Source: Nitrospinota bacterium (GTDB taxonomy: Bacteria; JAUXIQ01). From it: DNA of 12,443 nucleotides. Under the pieces are notes generated by a model. The model was not told the DNA's origin, did no database searches, and was given only the letters and a program-made list of their open reading frames with translations. The stretch spans positions 1 to 12,443 of the forward strand of contig JAUXIQ010000019.1 in NCBI GenBank assembly GCA_030620925.1. Reading direction: 5' to 3'. The position numbers and the translations under genes are program-made. Positions 1-4,739 of this stretch are shown piece after piece. Within the stretch, counting starts at the first letter, position 1, and each line of letters starts with the position of its first letter.

Positions 1-144
1 CGGATCAATCAAAACTGCAGGGACCCCCGGCCCCCTCCACAGTACCTTTTTTGTTACCAGGCGGCTACGTAGCGGCGCGGGTGGTACGGCCGGGAAACTT
101 GCAGGCAGATGTGAGCGTGGAAAGTTATAGCCACTACGGGGAAA

Positions 145-855
145 TCAGTCCGCGAACAGGCCGAGCCGCTTCAACTGGAACTTGAGAGAGTCTTCATAGA
201 TCTTGGGGATATGCTTCTTAGTCTCCTCAACAGACGGGGCGAGCCAGGGGCGGCGGCGGATAACAACCGATTGATTCGTTAAGTCCCACAGCATCTTGAC
301 ACGGGGCCGTCGCTTGCCGCCTACAACTTTGAATATCCCCTTGCGCCGAGATAGATCCAGGTAAAGATACTTGCGGCCCGTCGCCGCCGCTGCTTTAACC
401 GCGATAAGGTTCTTCTGTCGCCTACCTTTGCCTTCCGACCGTCGGTGCTTAAGCGTTATGTTCTGGAGCTTATTGGGCTTACGGGGTAGACGTGTTCGAG
501 GCTGGGCACCGTCGCCCTGGCCTGCTGAGTATGACGTCGCTATAGGCGTGCCCTCCTTCCCCTCCTTCCCTTTGACCGCCCCAAACTCCTGATCTTCCAT
601 GTAATCTGCAATTGAACCCACAACGGCGGCCTGCTGTGATACCTGGAGAGTCCGCGTTTGCTCCACCTGGACACTTCGGGCAGTGAAGCGGTTACGCAGT
701 ACCATCTCGGATTTGATGTGATCCTGTGCGATCTGACGAGCTTTTAACGCCGACTGATTAACCGTATTTTTCGTAGCGAAGGGGAACGCCCGTTCGCCAA
801 ACACTTTTAAATCCGATTCGAGCCGTTTAAGGCCACTACTTTTGATTGAAAACAT
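145..855 (-). CDS. Phage structural protein, tail-completion / minor tail protein Z-like
   Basis: A 236-aa basic protein that I place among phage head-tail or tail-completion proteins of the minor-tail-protein-Z type, from its overall pattern rather than a named domain. Visible blocks are an N-terminal amphipathic region (residues 1-50, FPFATKNTVNQSA), a conserved-looking GSIADYMEDQEFGAV at 80-94, an Arg/Lys-rich linker (QPRTRLPR, 118-125), a strand-rich block LYLDLSRRKGIFKV (164-177) and PWLAPSVEE (203-211) before a charged C-terminal helix. The start is uncertain. I use ATG at 855; an in-frame TTG at 873 would add six residues. Neither has a well-placed Shine-Dalgarno. It is the only clear virion-type gene here and is divergent from the 1386-4556 operon, so it probably belongs to a structural operon continuing left. 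Structural role likely, exact position in the virion unknown. Confidence 0.75.
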   Translation of the reverse strand: MFSIKSSGLKRLESDLKVFGERAFPFATKNTVNQSALKARQIAQDHIKSEMVLRNRFTARSVQVEQTRTLQVSQQAAVVGSIADYMEDQEFGAVKGKEGKEGTPIATSYSAGQGDGAQPRTRLPRKPNKLQNITLKHRRSEGKGRRQKNLIAVKAAAATGRKYLYLDLSRRKGIFKVVGGKRRPRVKMLWDLTNQSVVIRRRPWLAPSVEETKKHIPKIYEDSLKFQLKRLGLFAD

Positions 856-913
856 GCCCCAGGAATACCACAAGGACAGACTCGCGTCAACTTACCCCGC
901 ACACCCCAGCTTT

Positions 914-934
914 AACCCATCGGTTGGGTTTTTA
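914..934 (+). terminator. Plus-facing intrinsic terminator-like hairpin
   Basis: AACCCA (914-919) pairs with TGGGTT (925-930) around a 5-nt loop and runs straight into TTTTT (929-933) on the plus strand. The stem is short (6 bp, three G-C pairs). No plus-strand gene is visible upstream within the window; the neighbour at 145-855 lies on the other strand, so the hairpin would stop antisense transcription or a transcript entering from outside. On the minus strand there is no U-tract, so it would not terminate gene-sense transcription. Confidence 0.4.
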
Positions 935-1015
935 TAAGTCGCCGTATTTGTTACCCCTTCTCTCTATTTACCCTTTACCCCTTACTTTAGTTAAGTTATA
1001 TATATAAAGGTGGTA

Positions 1016-1078
1016 GATAGCATACAGTATTATAGTATATTGTATATATCGTAGTATAGTATACTAAGGTACGCTATC
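1016..1078. repeat. Long imperfect inverted repeat in AT-rich block
   Basis: GATAGCATAC (1016-1025) is complementary to GTACGCTATC (1069-1078) in 9 of 10 positions. Further in, AGTAT (1026-1030) matches ATACT (1061-1065) after a 3-nt bulge. The centre contains TATAGTATA twice (1031-1039 and 1055-1063) and the perfect palindrome TAGTATACTA (1057-1066). The surrounding 981-1070 has 22 G/C in 90 bases, far below the coding regions. It could be a cruciform or duplex-unwinding element, a regulator target, or simply promoter DNA. Confidence 0.55.
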
Positions 1079-1080
1079 AA
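1053..1080 (-). promoter_or_regulatory. Candidate minus-strand promoter toward the structural gene
   Basis: Read on the minus strand: TTGATA (1080-1075), a 16-nt spacer, then TATACT (1058-1053), matching the sigma70 consensus 4/6 and 5/6. A perfect TATAAT also lies on the minus strand at 1034-1029 but without a recognisable -35 box. In such AT-rich DNA chance matches are common, so this is only a candidate for transcription of the gene at 145-855, about 200 bases downstream. Confidence 0.28.
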
Positions 1081-1200
1081 CGACGAAAGGTATAGAGAGG
1101 TCGGCACCCTTCGGGGTATGGGTAACCCGGGATAACTATTTGATTTATTTTAACATTCCCTCAACCCCGTACCTTCTGCGTCTTGGGGTTTCGGGTAGAT

Positions 1201-1261
1201 TACACCTTACGTTAGACTAAAAAACAATATTGACACCGTTTTAATATCATGTTAAGGTGTA
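1201..1261. promoter_or_regulatory. Candidate operator sites with ACACC cores
   Basis: TACACCTTA (1201-1209) and its exact reverse complement TAAGGTGTA (1253-1261) flank the promoter, the right copy lying over the -10 hexamer. A third ACACC (1233-1237) overlaps the -35 box. Three copies of one core spaced across a promoter are typical of repressor or activator sites. The cognate protein is unknown; the HTH protein encoded at 7338-7841 is one possibility. Confidence 0.4.
1230..1258 (+). promoter_or_regulatory. Sigma70-like promoter of the plus operon
   Basis: A perfect -35 TTGACA (1230-1235) is followed after 17 nt by TAAGGT (1253-1258), a weak -10 helped by an upstream TG (1250-1251) in the extended -10 position. 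Transcription would start near 1265, just before the 21-bp repeat array, so the repeats would lie at the 5' end of the operon mRNA. It faces the seven-gene plus operon and has no competitor of similar quality nearby. Confidence 0.55.
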
Positions 1262-1266
1262 TCAGA

Positions 1267-1437
1267 ATGGCGGAAACGGACCGAGGCCGCTACGAAACGG
1301 ACCGAGGCCGCTACGAGACGGACCGAGGCCGCTACGAAACGGACCGAGGCCGCTACGAAACGAATACTACGAGGAGATCAGCTATATGGCTAAACTATAC
1401 AGAGACGAGTTCGGGAACCCTTCCCCCTTACCAGTAG
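1267..1437 (+). CDS. Possible repeat-encoded leader peptide, (ETDRGRY)x4
   Basis: An ATG at 1267 opens a 56-codon frame that translates the 21-bp array as ETDRGRY four times and ends at 1437, overlapping the start of the zinc-ribbon gene in another frame. AAGGTG (1254-1259) is placed like a ribosome binding site, but the predicted transcription start near 1265 would leave it out of the mRNA. The frame may be open only because the repeat lacks stops. If translated, it could couple translation to the next gene. Confidence 0.18.
   Translation: MAETDRGRYETDRGRYETDRGRYETDRGRYETNTTRRSAIWLNYTETSSGTLPPYQ
1273..1362 (+). repeat. 21-bp tandem direct repeat, four copies plus a partial
   Basis: Full units lie at 1273-1293, 1294-1314, 1315-1335 and 1336-1356, with a 6-nt partial unit at 1357-1362. 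Each starts GAAACGG and ends CCGCTAC; the third copy differs by one base (GAGACGG). There are no spacers, so it is not a CRISPR array. The period equals two turns of B-DNA, and because 21 is a multiple of three and the unit has no stop, the array stays open in all three plus frames. It sits between the promoter and the ribosome binding site of the first operon gene. Confidence 0.97.
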
Positions 1438-2210
1438 GCATCGAAGAGGCGAAACGCTGCCGGACGGTACGGTACTACGACCGAGAACTATGTCCTATTT
1501 GTGGGGGCAAACTGTTCTACACTAAGAACCAAAACTGTGTAACGTGCTCCCGGTATGACGCGTCCGACCTATATGGGCTATCTGTAGGCTTAATGAGTTT
1601 TATCGATCTCCCCGAAGAATACGGGACCGAGAGCTCCACCGCCTACGAGTCCCAGAACCACCTCGGACCCGTCGGAAATAGAGATGTGACCTTTGAGTAC
1701 AAGGCTAAGATTGAGGCCGCACGTTCAATGCTTGGCGGCCTCGCCCCTACCTCTATAGAGCAGGCTGTCCGGGCTGGGGCCGAGTTATGGGTCTACCCTG
1801 AGCCATGCAAAGTTCAAGGCCACCTCGGAATCCGCACGCTCCGAAACGAGTGTTTTTTCTGCAAGCAAGAGCGGGACAAACCCCACCCAAGACAGGAGGC
1901 TATTAGGGCTGGGGAGTCTTGGTACTCGCCGGACAAGCCGTGCCTTAAATGCGGTCAGAAGGCCCTAAAACGGGTTTCGAATGGGGCGTGCAAGGGTTGT
2001 ATTGAAAAAGCCCAGACAGTCACAGGCGGTACAGACACCCCTGACTCGATAATGATGAAAGCTCAGCCCGAAATGGTAATATCTAAGGAAGCGGCCGGAA
2101 CGCTCGGAATGAAGGTATACCGTACCGGGGTACCGTGCCGTCGAGGCCACAAAGGTTTCCGGTATGTTTCAACTAATAGCTGTATAGACTGTTTAAGGGG
2201 GAGGGGATAA
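1386..2210 (+). CDS. Protein with four tandem zinc-ribbon modules
   Basis: A 274-aa protein with four Cys/His knuckle pairs: C36-C39/C51-C54, C141-H146/C156-C159, C186-C189/C202-C205 and C251-H255/C266-C269. Modules 2-4 follow the pattern A.RAG..W(Y)...PC..GH...R..SN..C..C, known as the zinc-binding part of phage HNH and endonuclease-VII-like proteins, but no HNH catalytic core is visible. Residues 60-125 look like a separate insert. The role may be binding DNA, RNA or protein; that is inference. The start is ATG 1386, preceded by GAGGAGA (1371-1377). A longer frame from GTG 1257 would include the 21-bp repeats as N-terminal NGPRPLR copies, but it has no ribosome binding site and begins inside the promoter -10 box. 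First gene of the plus operon; its stop overlaps the next start (TAATG). Confidence 0.88.
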   Translation: MAKLYRDEFGNPSPLPVGIEEAKRCRTVRYYDRELCPICGGKLFYTKNQNCVTCSRYDASDLYGLSVGLMSFIDLPEEYGTESSTAYESQNHLGPVGNRDVTFEYKAKIEAARSMLGGLAPTSIEQAVRAGAELWVYPEPCKVQGHLGIRTLRNECFFCKQERDKPHPRQEAIRAGESWYSPDKPCLKCGQKALKRVSNGACKGCIEKAQTVTGGTDTPDSIMMKAQPEMVISKEAAGTLGMKVYRTGVPCRRGHKGFRYVSTNSCIDCLRGRG

Positions 2211-2410
2211 TGGCCGAATACACCGAGGATATAGAGATCCATCGTACAGCCCGTATAAAATCTAAGATAGTTGAGTACGACGTGCTGGACCGGAACCGGT
2301 ACCCTAAAGGCCGCCGCGAATACATATATTTAGGATACGGCACGATCCACACATTAAACCATGTTTTGCAAACAGGCAAAACTAAATACCATTTCTTTAA
2401 GAGGGGGTGA
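2210..2410 (+). CDS. Small hypothetical protein, 66 aa
   Basis: Encodes a small basic protein rich in Tyr and Arg (KGRREYIYLGYG at 33-44, ending KYHFFKRG). No domain recognised, no membrane segment, no Cys pairs. Reality as a gene rests on a strong purine-rich ribosome binding site (AGGGGGAGGGG before ATG 2210), a one-base stop/start overlap with the zinc-ribbon gene, and a stop at 2408-2410 three bases before the next ATG, which is classic operon packing. Function unknown. Confidence 0.75.
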   Translation: MAEYTEDIEIHRTARIKSKIVEYDVLDRNRYPKGRREYIYLGYGTIHTLNHVLQTGKTKYHFFKRG

Positions 2411-2412
2411 AA

Positions 2413-2676
2413 ATGTCAGGAAAGATCATTGAACTCAAAGTGGATGGCGCCGAGCACGCCGTCGCCGGGGACATAGGGGTCGGCCGTCGGCCCAGCTTCC
2501 GCTGTAGCCAATGTGGTGTGGGAATTACAGGTCCCCATTTTGAAGATGTTAGTTCCCTCGGGGCTATCCGGCTATGTTCGCCGGAATGTCTCAGTGCCGA
2601 AACCGATCTCCCCTTAACCGAAGTCCTGCACGAACTTTCGGTATTAAACACGGAGGTAAAACATGACACCAAGTGA
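2413..2676 (+). CDS. Small zinc-binding protein, CxxC...CxxxC
   Basis: An 87-aa protein with one metal-binding centre: C31-x2-C34 and C55-x3-C59 (CSQC and CSPEC), like treble-clef or MYM/FCS-type fingers in which the second pair follows a short strand. Residues 1-28 form a charged strand-rich lead and 60-87 an acidic helix. The start is ATG 2413 with GAGGGGG just upstream; a GTG at 2407 would add two residues but overlaps that ribosome binding site. The last 14 nt overlap the next gene. Likely an adaptor or small regulator; function not known. Confidence 0.83.
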   Translation: MSGKIIELKVDGAEHAVAGDIGVGRRPSFRCSQCGVGITGPHFEDVSSLGAIRLCSPECLSAETDLPLTEVLHELSVLNTEVKHDTK

Positions 2677-3496
2677 ACAGCGCCAATACGTCCTCGACCG
2701 CGTCACCGAGGCCCTGAAGCTCGCACCGGACGTCAAGTACCCCGACATTCCGGAACAGAAATTCAGCGGGCCACACGGTACGTACTCTAGCCTACCCGAA
2801 CCTCGAGGCGCCTACGCCAAACAGGTAGAACAGTTCGGCAATGTGGTAATAATGATCCCCGACTCTACCACTTTCACCGTCCTGAACACCTGTGAGGCGC
2901 TTCAACGGTTCCGCAAAGCTGCCCTGAAAATGCCCAAAACGGATCGGCCCGGATCGTACTCCAAGACTAACCCGGCGGGCCCTCCGAGAGGTAGAGTAAC
3001 CGACTTAGAGGGGGAGTACATCATGAAGGGATATAACCCTTTCCCTAAAACCCTGAAGCTCAGCAAGAAGGACGCCGAGGAGTGGGGTGTCACGGATGGC
3101 TGGTCCCGAACGCGCGGCATGATCATAAAAGCGCCCACCACAGGCGAGAAACCTAAGAAAGCGTTCCCCGGCTTCCCGCCTCATGCTGTGGGTCGGATAA
3201 ATGGGTCAATCCCCATGCACCAGGTCCATACTATGACCACAACCTATGTGGCCGGGGGCAAACCGGTAGTAGTGTGTGAGGCAGCTGAAGGGGTCCACGG
3301 TACTTTCGCCGCTAAACTCCTGGACGTCATCCACGCGGCGTTCCCTGGCCATTCGAGCCGTATCTCCGAAACCTGCGAGTACCTGGCTGTCGTTGGGGGC
3401 GAAGTTGTAGCCCTCCTGGCGCCGTACCCGGAATCGATGTTAATGAAAGTATTAAGCTGGAGGCGAGAGAATGACAAAAGTCCCATACGAGAGTAA
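2663..3496 (+). CDS. Hypothetical protein, 277 aa, unrecognised
   Basis: I do not recognise a family. The N-terminal 60 residues are helical then Pro/Gly-rich (GPHGTYSSLPEPRGAY). A hydrophobic strand FGNVVIMIPDSTTFTVL (59-75) leads to a helix. Residues 95-185 are Pro/Lys-rich and may be flexible. The C-terminal part (about 195-262) looks globular with alternating strands and helices (KPVVVCEAAEGVHGTF, YLAVVGGEVVALLAPY). No signal peptide or membrane segment is seen. GGAGG (2652-2656) is well placed for ATG 2663. The gene overlaps its upstream neighbour by 14 nt and the DUF4406 gene by 26 nt, so translation is probably coupled. It is the longest gene of the plus operon. Confidence 0.88.
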   Translation: MTPSEQRQYVLDRVTEALKLAPDVKYPDIPEQKFSGPHGTYSSLPEPRGAYAKQVEQFGNVVIMIPDSTTFTVLNTCEALQRFRKAALKMPKTDRPGSYSKTNPAGPPRGRVTDLEGEYIMKGYNPFPKTLKLSKKDAEEWGVTDGWSRTRGMIIKAPTTGEKPKKAFPGFPPHAVGRINGSIPMHQVHTMTTTYVAGGKPVVVCEAAEGVHGTFAAKLLDVIHAAFPGHSSRISETCEYLAVVGGEVVALLAPYPESMLMKVLSWRRENDKSPIRE

Positions 3497-3875
3497 CGAG
3501 TTTTGTTTATCAATCAGCTGCACGGCGGCATATTGTGACCACTGCGCGGCTAAAGCGTTCCATAAGTACCTCGACGCCGAGGGCTACCGCATCGAGAAAA
3601 CAGATAATACCCGTTTGAAGATCTACATTTCCGGTCCCCTGGCGGGTATTCCGGAGTTCCACAAAGCGGAAGCGGAGTTGAAAGCCGAAGGGCATATCGT
3701 TTTAAACCCGGCCAATAATCCGGATGGGCTGTCATATAGGGAGTATATGATCCTGGCCTTGGCTATGGTCCAATGCGCGGACGCGGTCTACCTGTTGAAA
3801 GGATGGTCCAAATCGAAAGGTGCTAAAACCGAGATCGCTTTCGCGGAGAGCTTGGGCTTGCGTATACTGTTCTAA
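3471..3875 (+). CDS. DUF4406 protein, nucleoside 2-deoxyribosyltransferase-like, with Cys-rich N-terminus
   Basis: Residues 50-134 match the phage DUF4406 pattern: KIYISGPLAGI..F at the start, a G-H-x-V-L-N-P strand (74-80), S88-Y-R-E-Y, C102-A-D104-A-V-YLL, and GWSKSKGAKTE (111-121) followed by AESLGLRIL. The fold is related to nucleoside 2-deoxyribosyltransferases, which cut or exchange the glycosidic bond of deoxynucleosides; D104 and E121 sit where family acidic residues fall. Substrate unknown. Unusually, 48 residues precede the domain and carry C12, C17, C22, H24 and C25. The ATG at 3471 has a good GGAGG site, but TTG 3615 would give a protein starting directly at KIYISGP, as is usual in the family. 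A nucleotide-pool role would fit the modification genes in the minus operon. Confidence 0.9.
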   Translation: MTKVPYESNEFCLSISCTAAYCDHCAAKAFHKYLDAEGYRIEKTDNTRLKIYISGPLAGIPEFHKAEAELKAEGHIVLNPANNPDGLSYREYMILALAMVQCADAVYLLKGWSKSKGAKTEIAFAESLGLRILF

Positions 3876-3891
3876 AACACAGGAGGGTCCC

Positions 3892-4368
3892 ATGAGGAAC
3901 CGTAAGATTGAAGAGTTTTTCGATTTCCGGGAGGGGGTCGAGCGTAGGGCAAAACCCGAACGCCGAGTATCCGCCCGCCTAACCCGGAAGGTAACATGGT
4001 TCGCGGTGAGCTTAACTGTCCTCACCGTAGCCTTACACGTAATCGCCCCTCCTTGGGGCTCTATCGGAGTTGAGTCCATGCTTGAAAAAGAAATGTTAAT
4101 TCTACAGAAGATATATGGGGCGGACGCCTTCTTGAATTTCGATCGGGAAATGAAAGTTCAATGTGTTCCGGAGTACTACCAGGAAACATACGGCAAACCG
4201 TTTTCGTTGGTCACGCTGGCGCAAGTTCTGTCCGAGTCACGAGGATCTACCAAAATTGACGCGGAGCTGTCCGAGGCGTTAGGCCGCAAAGTAAAACCGA
4301 AATTTTTCTCAAGTTCGTTGCTGCCACGATTAAAACTTAAATTTTTAAAAGGAGGGAGAGTACGATGA
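3892..4368 (+). CDS. Small single-pass membrane protein, unknown function
   Basis: A 158-aa protein with a strongly basic N-terminal tail (1-33, many Arg), one hydrophobic segment (about 34-52, VTWFAVSLTVLTVALHVIA), and a soluble part of about 105 residues ending in a Lys/Arg-rich stretch (KPKFFSSSLLPRLKLKFLK). By the positive-inside rule the tail would be cytoplasmic and the rest outside, although the basic C-terminus weakens that. The start at ATG 3892 is fixed by AGGAGGG at 3881-3887; it follows the DUF4406 gene by 16 nt. An internal ATG at 4078 after a weak GGAG could yield only the soluble part. It could be an envelope-acting phage protein such as a superinfection-exclusion factor, but nothing in the sequence proves this. 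Confidence 0.78.
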   Translation: MRNRKIEEFFDFREGVERRAKPERRVSARLTRKVTWFAVSLTVLTVALHVIAPPWGSIGVESMLEKEMLILQKIYGADAFLNFDREMKVQCVPEYYQETYGKPFSLVTLAQVLSESRGSTKIDAELSEALGRKVKPKFFSSSLLPRLKLKFLKGGRVR

Positions 4369-4556
4369 AAGGATATTATTATTTTTCAGATAGCGCGTTC
4401 CCCGTTTTACTTTGGGTAAAATCTGGATGCAAGAGGAGTTACATACCTCTGTCGAATAGCAGCAAGATATGCCCATTCAACAGACAAACTTACCTTAAGA
4501 CCGCCCTGGGTATTATAGCTCAGTACAAAAGGTCAAGACGGGAGTGGGCCAAATAA
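4365..4556 (+). CDS. Small hypothetical protein, 63 aa
   Basis: Last gene of the plus operon, overlapping its neighbour by ATGA (4365-4368) and preceded by AAAAGGAGGGAG. The 63-aa product starts with an aromatic stretch (MKGYYYFSDSAFPVLLWVKSG), has two Cys residues (22 and 36), and ends in a basic helix (AQYKRSRREWAK). No family recognised. The hydrophobic start is too short and polar to call a membrane segment. The hairpin at 4560-4600 follows directly. Confidence 0.68.
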   Translation: MKGYYYFSDSAFPVLLWVKSGCKRSYIPLSNSSKICPFNRQTYLKTALGIIAQYKRSRREWAK

Positions 4557-4559
4557 GAA

Positions 4560-4600
4560 AACCCCTGTTCATAAGCCCGCATGGCCGGTGAACAGGGGTT
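4560..4600 (-). terminator. Hairpin terminator between convergent operons
   Basis: AACCCCTGTTCA (4560-4571) and TGAACAGGGGTT (4589-4600) form a perfect 12-bp stem with a 17-nt loop. On the minus strand the stem is followed by TTTTCTTATTT, a good U-tract, so it should end the minus operon that finishes at 4725. On the plus strand it begins right after the 4556 stop but has only TTCCCTAT behind it, so termination of the plus operon there would be weaker. Confidence 0.8.
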
Positions 4601-4621
4601 CCCTATAGGAGGTGGTTAAGA

Positions 4622-4739
4622 ATACCCCACCCCCGTATACAATGTCAATATCTATCTGTTACCGAACAGCTCTCCCCCGCGTTAAGGATGGACGCGGTAC
4701 ATAAAGTACGGGTGAACGTGCTTTTCATACCCCACCCCC
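4622..4739. repeat. 13-bp direct repeat ATACCCCACCCCC
   Basis: The same 13 bases occur at 4622-4634 and 4727-4739, 105 bp apart, flanking the non-coding 3' region of the minus operon; the right copy covers the end of the primase gene (GGGV codons). Between them is a small inverted repeat CCGCGT/ACGCGG (4677-4697 region). A perfect Shine-Dalgarno-like AGGAGGTGG (4608-4616) precedes the left copy without a usable start codon at normal distance. This could be a trace of a past insertion or deletion, or chance in C-rich DNA. Confidence 0.4.

Larger units (their letters stand above)
874..1385. other. Intergenic regulatory region between divergent operons
   Basis: About 510 bases with no convincing long gene. 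From left to right it holds a plus-facing terminator-like hairpin (914-934), a C-rich stretch with short TTACCC repeats (951-982), a block that is about 76% AT by hand count (981-1070), and a small ACCC-TTCG-GGGT hairpin near 1106-1119. After these come a six-pair inverted repeat AACCCC/GGGGTT (1163-1168 and 1185-1190), a TTGACA promoter and the 21-bp repeat array. Together these suggest a control region, possibly with an origin of replication; the origin idea is inference. Confidence 0.6.

Noticed and set aside
54-134. 26-codon minus ORF starting GTG 134, and a possible TTG start at 12 on the minus strand
   Set aside because: No ribosome binding site at a usable distance for either, and too short to judge by composition. 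The next structural gene probably starts at or beyond the left edge.
2-185. Open plus frames from the left edge, ending at 130 and 185
   Set aside because: Two plus frames and the minus frame are all open in this GC-rich stretch, no start is visible, and one would run antisense into the structural gene; there is not enough to call a gene.
1273-1362. CRISPR array
   Set aside because: Units are directly joined with no spacers.
1257-2210. GTG 1257 as start of the zinc-ribbon gene, giving N-terminal NGPRPLR repeats
   Set aside because: The codon overlaps the promoter -10 box and lacks a ribosome binding site, while ATG 1386 has GAGGAGA at good spacing.
4642-4704. 20-codon plus ORF downstream of AGGAGGTGG
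   Set aside because: The ATG lies about 25 nt beyond the Shine-Dalgarno-like sequence and after a terminator hairpin; no support as a gene.
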